Positions 51,544 through 61,872 of a stretch of DNA of 64,000 nucleotides are shown here, piece by piece. This DNA is from Actinomadura terrae (GTDB taxonomy: Bacteria; Actinomycetota; Actinomycetes; Streptosporangiales; Streptosporangiaceae), in the NCBI RefSeq assembly GCF_022751215.1, contig NZ_JAICDG010000002.1, positions 2,046,001 through 2,110,000 on the forward strand, written 5' to 3'. How positions within the stretch are numbered: position 1 is the stretch's first letter; each line of letters opens with the position of its first letter. Below the pieces are notes generated by a model. The model was not told the DNA's origin. It did not search any database and saw nothing but the letters and a program-made list of their open reading frames with translations. The translations under genes were made by a program, and so were the position numbers.

Positions 51544-52056
51544 ACCGCTTCCCGGACCGGGGCTTCGCCTTCGACGAGTTCGGGCCGTTGGGGATCCGGC
51601 CCACCGCAGGCTCCTGCTGGACGAAGCAGGGCAAGCCAAACCGGCTGCCAGCGACCTACCACCGCACCCACGGCGTCACTCACTTCCACGGCTGCTACTT
51701 CGTGGGCGACGACCGCCTGTGGCGCGTCAACCGCCGCCGCAAGGGCACCACCAACACCTGGTCGCGCTGAAGTCGGTCCGCGTACATCGTCCTGGACAAC
51801 CTCTCCGCACACACCGGCGCCGACATCGGTCGCTGGGCGAAGAGGAACAAGGTCGAACTGTGCTTCACCCCGACCTAGGCATCCTGCGCCAACCCCGATC
51901 GAGGCCCACTTCGGCCCGCTGCGGCAATTCACCCTGGCCAACTCCCACCACCGCAGCCACCCCGACATACTTGGCGCCCAACGCAAGGAACGCGCCCGCC
52001 TCCGCAGCGAGAAGGTCATCCGCTGGGGCGGACGCCCCCTCAACGCCGCAGCCTGA
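51544..52056 (+). mobile_element. IS630-family transposase remnant
   Basis: The three DDE blocks can still be read: FDEFGPLGIRPTAG with YHRTHGVTHFHGCY, then YIVLDNLSAHTGADIGRWAK, then NPIEAHFGPLRQFTLANS, ending near WGGRPLNAAA. They lie in different frames, with a frameshift near 51770 and a TAG near 51878 where intact copies read TYASWANP. The N-terminal HTH part is missing and no terminal inverted repeats were found. The element is dead and 5'-truncated. Confidence 0.75.
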
Positions 52057-52128
52057 CCGACCGCGAACCGCAGCCCCGTAGTGCCGAAAAGGACAAGTTC
52101 ACCAAAAGGACAGCGACAGCAGGACGAC

Positions 52129-52506
52129 TCAGGAGGCGGACGGCTCGATCTCCCCCGCGAAGACGATGATCTGGTCGATGAGGCTCCGCCGCAGATGGAC
52201 GACATCGGTTCCCGCCAGGCGGGGGCCTCCATCCGGCGTGGTGAAGACCCACTGGTACCGGGCCCACTCGTCAGGCATGTCCACCGCTGAGCAGCGCGCC
52301 ATCGTGCCGGTCCCCGCCGGGTGGTGCCGAAGGTCCAGCACGAACCGTTCAACCGCCGCGATTCCTTCGCTGCGACCCAACGGCCCCCAGAAGACCACGT
52401 CTGAGGTCAGGGCCTGGGAGAGCAGGGCAGTCACATAGCCGTCGGCCGAGGCGTTGAACGCGGAGATGAACGTGTCGATCGCGGAGCGTGCCGTCTCTTC
52501 CTGCAT
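52129..52506 (-). CDS. SnoaL-like / NTF2-fold protein
   Basis: 125 residues: TARSAIDTFISAFNASADGY, ALTSDVVFWGPLGRSEGI, ERFVLDLRHHPAGTGTM and VFTTPDGGPRLAGTDVVHLR. This is a single NTF2-like domain of the polyketide-cyclase-like superfamily, with no biosynthetic context here. ATG 52506 has only weak ribosome-binding sequence (GGGGC). It is the first intact gene right of the IS remnant. Confidence 0.8.
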   Translation of the reverse strand: MQEETARSAIDTFISAFNASADGYVTALLSQALTSDVVFWGPLGRSEGIAAVERFVLDLRHHPAGTGTMARCSAVDMPDEWARYQWVFTTPDGGPRLAGTDVVHLRRSLIDQIIVFAGEIEPSAS

Positions 52507-52810
52507 GCCCCAGTAGTACCAGCCGTTGCGCGCGCGCTCGTCCCGCGAGCCGCCTACCGATCACGGTGAACCCTTCCGGTCACAGCACTAGCGGGATGCT
52601 CCGAACAAGGCCCGGTGCTCCGTCGGTGTTAGGGACGCCGGATCCTTCGCCGTGCCACCCGTCGCCGGGGAGTGTCAGACCATGGTCATGCAGGTTTTCA
52701 GATGAACCAGGATGCCGCTCGGGGGCGCCCGATCCCAGCGACAAAGGGGTGACAAATGATCTTGAGAGGGGCTTTCGAGACCGGGTCGTGGGGGCTGACC
52801 TGGGGGGTGG

Positions 52811-52884
52811 TGGAGCGGGCGACGGGAATCGAACCCGCGTAGCCAGTTTGGAAGACTGGGGCTCTACCATTGAGCTACGCCCGC
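52811..52884 (-). tRNA. tRNA-Gly(TCC)
   Basis: On the minus strand a full cloverleaf starts GCGGGCG at 52884. The anticodon stem CCAGT/ACTGG encloses CTTCCAA, giving anticodon TCC (Gly, GGA codons). The T-arm is CGGGTTCGATTCCCG and the acceptor closes with GCCCGC. Discriminator T and an encoded CCA (52811-52813) follow. Confidence 0.95.
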
Positions 52885-53008
52885 CGGCGGGGCGAGGGGG
52901 TGGGCCCTCGGCGCCATCCCGTAGCGTACAGGGTTCCGGGAGTGGACGGGTTATCCGGGCGCGCGCGGGGTCTGGTCGGCATTAGACTTCACGGGTCGCG
53001 TGGTGCGG

Positions 53009-53082
53009 CGGGCTGTAGCGCAGTTTGGTAGCGCACCGGCTTTGGGTGCCGGGGGTCGTGGGTTCAAATCCCGCCAGCCCGA
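53009..53082 (+). tRNA. tRNA-Pro(TGG)
   Basis: Cloverleaf beginning CGGGCTG with D-arm GCGCAGTTTGGTAGCGC, anticodon stem CCGGC/GCCGG around TTTGGGT (anticodon TGG, Pro), T-arm GTGGGTTCAAATCCCGC and acceptor CAGCCCG, discriminator A. CCA is not encoded. A terminator follows at once. Confidence 0.95.
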
Positions 53083-53088
53083 CCCTGG

Positions 53089-53120
53089 ACGGGGCGGCCT
53101 GGGGCCGCCCCGTCGTTTTT
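53089..53120 (+). terminator. Intrinsic terminator of the tRNA-Pro gene
   Basis: ACGGGGCGGCC (53089-53099) and GGCCGCCCCGT (53103-53113) form a perfect 11-bp stem with a TGG loop, followed by CG and TTTTT (53116-53120). Its far end touches the alaS stop and may serve that gene on the other strand too. Confidence 0.85.
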
Positions 53121-53121
53121 G

Positions 53122-55710
53122 TTACGGGGTCAGGTGGCGGCGGGCCTCGGTTGCCGCGAGGGTCAGGGCTGTTTCCAGGCGGTCCGGGCGGCGGCCGCCC
53201 GCGCTGGCCATGGGGCCCTTTCCGCCCGCGCCGCCGCCCAGTTCGGACGCCGCGGCGGTCAGCAGGTCGCGGGCCTGGATCTCGTTGGACGTGACCGCCG
53301 CTACCAGGGTCGCCTTGTCGTCGGTGCGGGTGCCGAGCACCACTGCGCCGGGGCGGTGGGTGAGGACGCGGGACGCCAGCGGGCGCAGGTCCGGGGTGTC
53401 CACGATTTGTGCGACCAGCCACCCGCCGGGGAGGCGGTGCGCGGATTCTGCTAGGTGTTTTGCTTCGGTGTCCAGGTTCGATTCGCGGAGGGTGTCCAGG
53501 GCGCTTTGGGTTTCCGCGAAGGTTTTTAGGTGTTGGCGGAGGCGGGTTGGTGCTTCGTTCGGGGGGGCGTTCAGGAGGCTCGCGAGTTCGGTCAGCAGGG
53601 CGCGCTGGTGGTCGTGGTGGCGTAGGGCGTCCGGGCCGGTGAGGGCCTCGATGCGGCGGAGGCCGGTGCCGATGGACGATTCGCCGACGATGTGCACCGG
53701 GCCCGCCTGGGAGCCGTGGCCGACGTGGGTGCCGCCGCAGAGTTCGCGGGACGCGTCGCCGATGTCGACGATTCGCACGTGATTTCCGTACTTCTCGCCG
53801 AACAGGGCGGTCGCGCCTGCTTTCTCCGCTTCGGCGCGGCTCGTCTCCCAGACGTGGACGTCGGGGTCGTCCAGGAGGTAGTCGTTCACCAGGGTCTGAA
53901 TCGTTTCGAGGTCGATCGGGGTGAAGTGCGCGAAGTCGAAGCGGAGGCGGCCGGGTTCGACGCGGGAGCCTCGTTGGGTCGCGTGGTCGCCGAGGACGCG
54001 CCGGAGCATCGCGTGCAGGACGTGGGTGGCGCTGTGGGAGCGTGCCGTCGCCGCGCGGCGGGACGCGTCCACGAGTGCTTCCGCCTCTTGGCCCGGGTGC
54101 ACTTCGCCCTGCACGACCTCGGCCGTGTGGATGTGGAGTCCGTCCAGGCCTGGGCGTGTGTCCAGGACGCGTAGGACGCCGTCGGTTGTGCGGATGGTGC
54201 CCGTGTCGCCGACCTGGCCGCCTGCCTCCGCGTAGAAGGGGCTTCGGGAGAGGACTACTTTGACGGTGTCGCCCTCGCGCGCGACTGGCACGTAGTCCGT
54301 TTTTGACAGGAGTGCCAGCAGGGTCGTCTCGGACGCGGTCGTTTCGTATCCGACGAAGTCGGTGAGGCCGTGTTCGGCGACGATTCGCCGGTACAGGTCC
54401 TGGCGCGCCACCGCTTCGCCCTTGCGTCCTTTGCCTGCTTTCTGGGCGTGGCGGCGTTGGTCTTCCAGGAGTTCGCCGAACGCGTCCAGGTCCACGGTGA
54501 GGCCCGCCGAGCGCGCCGCGTCCAGGGTGAGGTCGATGGGGAAGCCGTAGGTGTCGTGCAACTCGAACGCGGTTCGTCCGGAGAGGGTGGATTTCGTGGT
54601 TCCGATCGCGGTGTCGAGGAGGCGTGAGCCCTGGCGGAGGGTGCGCTCGAAGCCCTCCTCCTCGGCGGTGACCACGTTGTGGATCAACTCCCGGTGGGGG
54701 TCCAGCTCGGGACGGGTCACGCTCGCGGTCAGCGGTGCCAGCGCCGGTTCGTCGATGCCGAGGCGGCGGGCGTGGCGGATCGCGCGGCGCATGAGGCGGC
54801 GCAGGACGTAGCCGCGGCCGTCGCGGGACGGCAGGACGCCGTCCGCGATGAGGAAGGCGATCGAGCGCGCGTGTTCGGTGACGACGCGGAACGAGGTCGA
54901 GTCCTCGCTTCCGTCGCGGCCCGGATATTCGCGGCCCGCCATTTCCTGGACGCGTCGCAGAGTGGGGGAGAGGAGGTCGGTCTCGCAGGCGGTGTCGACG
55001 CCCTGGAGGATCGCCGCGAGGCGGTCGAGGCCGAGGCCGGTGTCGATGTTCTTGGACGGCAGTTCGCCCAGGATCGGATATCCCTCTTTCGCCGGGCCCT
55101 CGCCCCGGAGGCTTTGCATGAAGACGAGGTTCCACAGTTCCTGGTAGCGCTCGCCGTCTACGGCGGGGCCGCCCTCGCGGCCGAATGAGGGGCCGCGGTC
55201 GTAGTGCAGTTCGGACGAGGGGCCGCACGGGCCGGGCGTGCCCATCGACCAGAAGTTGTCCGCCATGCCGAGGCGCTGGATCCGCTCAGGGGGGACGCCC
55301 ATCCGGCGCCAGAGTTGCTCGGCCTCGTCGTCGTCCTGGTAGACGGTGACCCAGATGCGTTCGGGGTCGAGGTCGTAGTGGCGCGTGAACAGCTCCCACG
55401 CCCAGGAGATCGCCTCCTGCTTGAAGTAGTCGCCGAAGGAGAAGTTGCCGAGCATCTCGAAGAACGTCGAGTGCCGGGTCGTCCGGCCGACGTTCTCGAT
55501 GTCGCCCATGCGCGCGCATTTCTGCACCGACATCAGGCGGGGATGGTCCGGGACGTCCTCGCCGAGGAAGTAGGGCTTGAACTGGTTCATGCCCGCGTTG
55601 GTCAGCAGCAGCGTCGGGTCGGACTGGACGAGCGGGCTCGACGGGACCGCATGGTGGTCGCGTTCCCGGAAGAAGTCGAGAAAGGTCGAACGGATGTCAG
55701 AGGAATGCAT
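53122..55710 (-). CDS. alaS: Alanyl-tRNA synthetase
   Basis: 862 residues with the full AlaRS order. The class II core has TLLLTNAGMNQFKPYFLG, VGRTTRHSTFFEMLGNFSFG and GLGLDRLAAILQGVDT. The editing domain has HSATHVLHAML and the zinc motif ELCGGTHVGHGS. A short C-Ala region includes ELGGGAGGKGPMASAGG. It charges tRNA-Ala. The usual actinobacterial neighbours (ruvX, mltG-like) are absent, it is slightly short, and its 3' part uses many A-ending codons (GAA, GCA, AAA, CTA) that are rare around it. It may be a second or acquired copy. ATG 55710 has GAGG at 9 nt inside a possible leader stem. Confidence 0.95.
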   Translation of the reverse strand: MHSSDIRSTFLDFFRERDHHAVPSSPLVQSDPTLLLTNAGMNQFKPYFLGEDVPDHPRLMSVQKCARMGDIENVGRTTRHSTFFEMLGNFSFGDYFKQEAISWAWELFTRHYDLDPERIWVTVYQDDDEAEQLWRRMGVPPERIQRLGMADNFWSMGTPGPCGPSSELHYDRGPSFGREGGPAVDGERYQELWNLVFMQSLRGEGPAKEGYPILGELPSKNIDTGLGLDRLAAILQGVDTACETDLLSPTLRRVQEMAGREYPGRDGSEDSTSFRVVTEHARSIAFLIADGVLPSRDGRGYVLRRLMRRAIRHARRLGIDEPALAPLTASVTRPELDPHRELIHNVVTAEEEGFERTLRQGSRLLDTAIGTTKSTLSGRTAFELHDTYGFPIDLTLDAARSAGLTVDLDAFGELLEDQRRHAQKAGKGRKGEAVARQDLYRRIVAEHGLTDFVGYETTASETTLLALLSKTDYVPVAREGDTVKVVLSRSPFYAEAGGQVGDTGTIRTTDGVLRVLDTRPGLDGLHIHTAEVVQGEVHPGQEAEALVDASRRAATARSHSATHVLHAMLRRVLGDHATQRGSRVEPGRLRFDFAHFTPIDLETIQTLVNDYLLDDPDVHVWETSRAEAEKAGATALFGEKYGNHVRIVDIGDASRELCGGTHVGHGSQAGPVHIVGESSIGTGLRRIEALTGPDALRHHDHQRALLTELASLLNAPPNEAPTRLRQHLKTFAETQSALDTLRESNLDTEAKHLAESAHRLPGGWLVAQIVDTPDLRPLASRVLTHRPGAVVLGTRTDDKATLVAAVTSNEIQARDLLTAAASELGGGAGGKGPMASAGGRRPDRLETALTLAATEARRHLTP

Positions 55711-55830
55711 GGGACGGCCTCACGAGGTCGATGGGATGACGGCGCACACCGCCGAGCCGGGCCGGGCACGACTGCTCGTTCCCCAGCTCGGCGCGGCTAG
55801 CTCGCCGCCCCACCTCGTGAAAGACCATCG
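55711..55830 (-). promoter_or_regulatory. Structured leader of alaS with a stem covering the ribosome-binding site
   Basis: In the sense direction TCACGAGGT (complement of 55812-55820) can pair with ACCTCGTGA (complement of 55720-55728), a perfect 9-bp stem about 83 nt apart. The downstream arm overlaps the GTGAGG ribosome-binding sequence. Inside it, GCCGAGC and GCTCGGC form another stem. The conserved T-box antiterminator sequence is not present. Confidence 0.45.
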
Positions 55831-55865
55831 GATTTCCCGCTCGATTACGTAACGACCCGTGCACG

Positions 55866-56300
55866 CTACCTCGCGGCGCCGGCCCGTCGCACGCCATTAT
55901 CCGCCGGGGCGGACTTGAGGGCGTCGAGTTCGGCGGTGCGGGAGTCGTAGTCGGCGCGGGCGGCGTCGATCTCGTCCAGGTGGGCCTCGGCCCAGCCGAC
56001 GAGGGCGCTGGCGGCGTCCAGGAGCGTCGCGCCGAGCGGGGTGAGCGCGTAGTCGACGCGGGGCGGCATGACCGGGTAGACGGTGCGGCTGACGATGCCG
56101 TCGCGCTCCAGGCCGCGCAGCGTGACCGTGAGCATCCGCTGGCTGATGCCGTCGATCTCCCGCTTGAGCTCGGTGAACCGCTTGGTGCGCTCGCCGAGCA
56201 TCGCGATCACCTGGAGCGACCACTTGTCGCCGACGCGTTCGAGGATCTCGCGGGCGCGGCACATCGAGGGGCGGTGCTCGCGGAACGCGTTCGGCTCCAT
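55866..56300 (-). CDS. HxlR-family transcriptional regulator
   Basis: 144 residues: CRAREILERVGDKWSLQVIA, then RTKRFTELKREIDGISQRML, then the wing GIVSRTVYPVMPPRVDYALT, where the MPPRVDY triad is the family signature, and a C-terminal helix. ATG 56300 has GGAGAG at 5 nt; the frame to 56420 runs into the shared promoter region. It is divergent from the YceI gene and is its likely regulator, given the 121-bp shared region with a strong inverted repeat. Confidence 0.92.
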   Translation of the reverse strand: MEPNAFREHRPSMCRAREILERVGDKWSLQVIAMLGERTKRFTELKREIDGISQRMLTVTLRGLERDGIVSRTVYPVMPPRVDYALTPLGATLLDAASALVGWAEAHLDEIDAARADYDSRTAELDALKSAPADNGVRRAGAAR

Positions 56301-56370
56301 GGTTCTCTCCAGGTGACCGGGGCAGGTGAAAGTGCCTTCTTGTGCGGATTCCGGGGCGCCCGCACGATGG

Positions 56371-56395
56371 AGGCGGTTCCCATCCGGAACCGCCT
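56371..56395. promoter_or_regulatory. 10-bp perfect inverted repeat between hxlR-like and yceI-like genes
   Basis: AGGCGGTTCC (56371-56380) and GGAACCGCCT (56386-56395) flank CATCC. It lies 27 bp before the YceI start, in a divergent promoter region, and is a candidate operator or a 5'-UTR hairpin. Confidence 0.5.
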
Positions 56396-56421
56396 TACCC
56401 TTCATAACCTTAGGAGACACG

Positions 56422-56997
56422 ATGACCGCCGAGATTGTCGAGATCCCCGGCTACGTCGCGGGCACCTGGACGATCGACCCCGTGCACTCCAGCGTCGGCT
56501 TCGCGATCCGGCACATGATGGTCAGCAAGGTCAGGGGACGGTTCGCGGAGTTCGAGGGCACGATCGTGACCGGGCAGGACGTCCTGGACTCCTCGGTGAC
56601 CGCGACGATCGCCCTCGCCTCCGTCGACACCGGCAACGCCCAGCGCGACGAGCACGTGCGGGCGGCCGACTTCCTGGACGTCGAGAAGTACCCGTCGATG
56701 ACCTACCGCTCGACCGGCCTGCGCCCGGAGCGCGACGGGTTCGTGCTGGACGGGGAGCTGACCCTGCGCGAGATCACCCGCCAAGTGCCGCTGCGGCTGG
56801 AGGTCGGCGGCTTCGGCCCCGACCCGTTCCTCCAGGACGACCCCTTCAAGGGCGCCCGCGCCGGGTTCACCGCGACCGGTGAGATCAACCGGCTGGAGTT
56901 CGGCGTGGGGGACAACGGCACGATCCCCGGCGGCGGGCTCGCGCTGGGGGAGAAGGTGCAGCTCGTCCTGGAAATCGAGGCGTCCCTCCAGATCTGA
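56422..56997 (+). CDS. YceI-family lipid-binding protein
   Basis: 191 residues of the lipocalin-like YceI fold: AGTWTIDPVHSSVGFAIRHM, GRFAEFEGTIVTGQDVLDS, NAQRDEHVRAADFLDVEKYP and GELTLREITRQVPLRLEVGG. There is no signal peptide, as in many actinobacterial members, so it is cytosolic. The fold binds polyprenyl chains; the physiological role is uncertain. ATG 56422 follows GGAGACAC. It is divergent from the HxlR gene. Confidence 0.93.
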   Translation: MTAEIVEIPGYVAGTWTIDPVHSSVGFAIRHMMVSKVRGRFAEFEGTIVTGQDVLDSSVTATIALASVDTGNAQRDEHVRAADFLDVEKYPSMTYRSTGLRPERDGFVLDGELTLREITRQVPLRLEVGGFGPDPFLQDDPFKGARAGFTATGEINRLEFGVGDNGTIPGGGLALGEKVQLVLEIEASLQI

Positions 56998-57173
56998 TCG
57001 CCGAGCCCTCCGAAACCCCGGCGTTCAGCCTTCGTTTCCCTGCCGTTCCGACATCCCCCTGAATCAGGCGAGATCATCTGAGAAGGGGGGAATCGGCCCC
57101 TTGCTACCGCGATCGTGGGGGCCCAGGATGGCGCGCGGGGGCGTCACGAGGCGGAGGACGCGGAGGGACGCGG

Positions 57174-59747
57174 ATGCCGAACGGAACGTCCGGCACCAGG
57201 ACGGGAACGTCCGGCACGGGGACGGCCGGCGCGCCCGGGGACGGCGGTCGCCGCGCGCGGCTGGCGGCGCCGGGGATCGTGGGGCTCCTCGCCGCGGTGA
57301 TCACGGGGGTCACGACCTCGCTGGACGCGCTGGAGCTGCCCGGGGCCGCGCAGCTCATCGTGACCGGCGGCGTCGCCGCGCTCGCCGGGGTGGCGGCCTG
57401 GGCGGCGCAGCCGCCGCACCCGGGGGACGGGGGCGACCAGCAGGAGATAGCCGGGGTGCCGCCCGCGCAGATCCCGCCGGTCATCGCGCACTTCACCGGA
57501 CGCGACGAGCCGCTGGAGGCACTGCGCCGCGCCCTCGCCGATCCCAGCGGGTCGCCCGCGTCGCCGCTGGTGGTGTCGTTGCACGGGCCGGCGGGGGTCG
57601 GCAAGTCGGCGCTGGCGGCCCGGTTCGCGCACGAGATCGCCGACGACTATCCCGACGGGCGCCTGTACTTCGACCTGCGCGGCGCGGGGGACGCGCGGGC
57701 CCGCCCGGAGGAGGTGCTGATCGGCTTCCTCCAGGCGCTGGGCGTCCGGCTGGCGACCGACCCCGGCGGGCTGCCGGAGCTCCAGAAGCTGTGGTGGACG
57801 TGGACGCGCGGCCTGCGCCTGCTCGTCCTGCTGGACAACGCCCGCGACGGCGACCAGGTCAAGGCGCTGCTGCCGCCGGGCGGCGGAAGCGTGGTGCTGG
57901 TGACCTCCCGGCAGCCGCTGCACCTGCGCGGCACCTTCGACCGGAGGCTTCCGGAGTTCAGCGCCGCCTCCGCCGTCGAACTGCTCGGCCTCCTGGCGGG
58001 CCGGGAGCGCATCCAGGCCGACCCGGACGCGGCGGCCGAGATCGCCGAGCTGTGCGGGTACCTGCCGCTGGCCGTCGGGATCTGCGGTGGGCGCCTCGCG
58101 GCCCGCGAGTCGTGGACGCCGCGCGCGATGGCCGACCGGCTCCAGGACGAGCGCCGCCGCCGGCTGGACGAGCTGGAGACCGCGCGGGAGATCGACAAGA
58201 GCGTCCGCGCGAGCCTCGCGCTCAGCTACGACGACTGCACCCGCACGCAGCGCCGCCTGCTGCGGACGCTCGGGCTGCTGGCGGTGCCCGACGTCCAGGC
58301 GTGGGCGGCGGGCGCGCTGCTCGGCGTGTCGGACCTGGAGGGCGACGACCAGCTGGAGGCGCTGGTGGACGCCCAGCTCGTCGAGTGCTCGGGGACGGAC
58401 GCGACGGGCGCCATGCGCTACCGGCTGCACGACCTCGTCCGCCTCTACGCCCAGGAGCGCGCCGAGCGGGAGGACTCCGCGGGTGATCGGGACGCGGCGG
58501 TCGAGCGCGTTCTGGACGGCTACCGCGAGCGCGCCGAGCGGGTCGCGGCGAGCCGCTGGCCGCAGGACTGGCAGCGCGCGGCCGGGCAGGTGCCCGCGCT
58601 GGAGTACACGGCGGTGGACTGGCTGAGCAGCGAGCGGCTGGCCGTCCTCGCGCTGCTGGCCCAGGGCGCCGACCGCGGGATGTGGGGGCTGGTCTGGCGG
58701 CTCGGCAGGGCGTCCTGCTCGATCTTCCACTCGCTGCGCGTGTTCTGGCCGGAGTGGCGCGCGGCGGCCGAGCTGACCCACACGGTCGCCACGCGCCTGG
58801 ACGACGAGCGCTCGCTGGGCATCGCCCTGCTGGAGCGCTCGACGGTGGAGGGCAACCAGGGGCGCATGGAGAACGCGCTGTCCGACGCGTCCGCCGCCCT
58901 CGCGCTGTTCACCTCCAGCCGGGAGACGTGGTGGCGGGCCCGCGCGCTGCGCTCGATGGGGATGTGCCTGCACGCCGAGGGGAACCTCGACGAGGGCCAG
59001 CGCTACCTCCTCGACGCCGTCGAGGAGTTCAGGCGGGAGGACGACGCGTGGTGGCAGGCCCGCACCCAGCGGAACCTGGCCGAGCTGCGGCTGGCGCAGC
59101 GCCGCTACGAGGAGGCGCGCGGCCTGCTCGAAAGCTCCCTGGAGGTCTTCCAGCGCAACGGCAACCGCTATTCGGAGGCGCAGACGCTGCGCGTGCTCGG
59201 CGAGGTGCTGGCCTCCGAGGCGCGCCGGCTGCGCGCGGCGGGTGACGACGCGGCGGCCGACATCAAGTACAGCCTCGCAGCGCCCGCGCTGGAGCGGGCC
59301 GCCGAGGCGTTCCGGCTGCGCGGCGAGCAGTGGGAGGAGGCGCGCTGCCTGCGCGCGGCGGGCGAGGTCGGCGACCTGCGCAACGGGCTGCGCGAGCTGG
59401 CGTTCGTCCGGCACGCCGAGCGGATGCTGGACGCGCTGGGCGACACCTGGGGCGTCGCCCGCACCCGCATCTCCGAGGGCCGCGCGCTCGGCCGCCTCGG
59501 CCGCCACGCCGAGGCCGCCGCCGCGCTGCGCCGGGCCGTGGCCGACTTCGACGAGGTGGGCAACCGCTGGTGGCAGGCCCGCAGCAGGCGGACGCTCGCC
59601 GAGATCCTGCTGGACGGGGGCCGCCCCGCCGAGGCCGTCCCGCCCGCCCGCGAGGCGCTGGAGCTGTACGAGAGCCTCGGCAACGCGGCGGGCGTGGCGC
59701 GGGCGCGGTCGGTCCTGGACCGCGCCTCGGGATTCGGGGAGCAATAA
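57174..59747 (+). CDS. Membrane NB-ARC/TPR ATPase (STAND family)
   Basis: 857 residues. Two membrane helices at the N-terminus (about 31-50 and 60-78) precede IAHFTGRDEPLEALRRAL and the P-loop GPAGVGKS (138-145), Walker B LRLLVLLDNA and the GLPL-like LCGYLPLAVGICGG. A winged-helix-like part and ten or so TPR-type repeats follow (ALRSMGMCLHAEGNLDEGQR, TQRNLAELRLAQRRYEEARG, SRRTLAEILLDGGRPAEAVP). It would oligomerise on a signal read by the repeats. Signalling and phage-defence roles are known for the superfamily; neither is shown here. It is the intact relative of the decayed STAND fragments at 43-47 kb. ATG 57174 has weak GGACGCGG upstream. Confidence 0.9.
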   Translation: MPNGTSGTRTGTSGTGTAGAPGDGGRRARLAAPGIVGLLAAVITGVTTSLDALELPGAAQLIVTGGVAALAGVAAWAAQPPHPGDGGDQQEIAGVPPAQIPPVIAHFTGRDEPLEALRRALADPSGSPASPLVVSLHGPAGVGKSALAARFAHEIADDYPDGRLYFDLRGAGDARARPEEVLIGFLQALGVRLATDPGGLPELQKLWWTWTRGLRLLVLLDNARDGDQVKALLPPGGGSVVLVTSRQPLHLRGTFDRRLPEFSAASAVELLGLLAGRERIQADPDAAAEIAELCGYLPLAVGICGGRLAARESWTPRAMADRLQDERRRRLDELETAREIDKSVRASLALSYDDCTRTQRRLLRTLGLLAVPDVQAWAAGALLGVSDLEGDDQLEALVDAQLVECSGTDATGAMRYRLHDLVRLYAQERAEREDSAGDRDAAVERVLDGYRERAERVAASRWPQDWQRAAGQVPALEYTAVDWLSSERLAVLALLAQGADRGMWGLVWRLGRASCSIFHSLRVFWPEWRAAAELTHTVATRLDDERSLGIALLERSTVEGNQGRMENALSDASAALALFTSSRETWWRARALRSMGMCLHAEGNLDEGQRYLLDAVEEFRREDDAWWQARTQRNLAELRLAQRRYEEARGLLESSLEVFQRNGNRYSEAQTLRVLGEVLASEARRLRAAGDDAAADIKYSLAAPALERAAEAFRLRGEQWEEARCLRAAGEVGDLRNGLRELAFVRHAERMLDALGDTWGVARTRISEGRALGRLGRHAEAAAALRRAVADFDEVGNRWWQARSRRTLAEILLDGGRPAEAVPPAREALELYESLGNAAGVARARSVLDRASGFGEQ

Positions 59748-59757
59748 GAAGAGGGGC

Positions 59758-59794
59758 GGGCCCCTGACCGGCGTCCGGTGTTGGTCAGGGGCCC
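59758..59794. terminator. Bidirectional hairpin between convergent genes
   Basis: GGGCCCCTGACC (59758-59769) and GGTCAGGGGCCC (59783-59794) form a perfect 12-bp stem with a 13-nt loop, between the NB-ARC stop and the chitinase stop. Confidence 0.7.
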
Positions 59795-59841
59795 GAAGTC
59801 TCGGCTGTCTGAGGGGCTGGGAGGTGCCCCCTGCGAACAGC

Positions 59842-61674
<1,833 letters not shown>

Positions 61675-61725
61675 GAGTCTCCGTTCAGTTCGTTCCCCCG
61701 AACCAACAGGAAATCTCGGCCTTCT

Positions 61726-61744
61726 CTTAGGAAACTTTCCTAAG
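61726..61744. promoter_or_regulatory. 19-bp palindromic operator upstream of the chitinase
   Basis: CTTAGGAAA (61726-61734) and TTTCCTAAG (61736-61744) are perfect arms around one base. Palindromes with a GAAAGTTTC core precede chitosanase and other polysaccharide-degrading genes in actinomycetes, where ROK-family repressors bind (from memory, not checked). Confidence 0.65.
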
Positions 61745-61872
61745 AAATTGCGCTGATGGTAACCGGGCGCGCAGGGGCGTTCAAGAGGCCCGTGCTCCCC
61801 GCGAACCGAGGTGCGGCGGGTGGTCTGCGTGACTGCCTGGGGACATACGGTCGCCCCGCCGGGACGAAAAAA

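Noticed and set aside
55711..55865. T-box riboswitch before alaS
   Set aside because: A long leader with stems is present, but the conserved T-box antiterminator sequence and a clear specifier loop are missing.
57174..59747. Calling the NB-ARC/TPR protein an antiphage defence gene
   Set aside because: The superfamily includes defence proteins, but there is no effector domain or defence neighbour here, so only the general STAND call is made.
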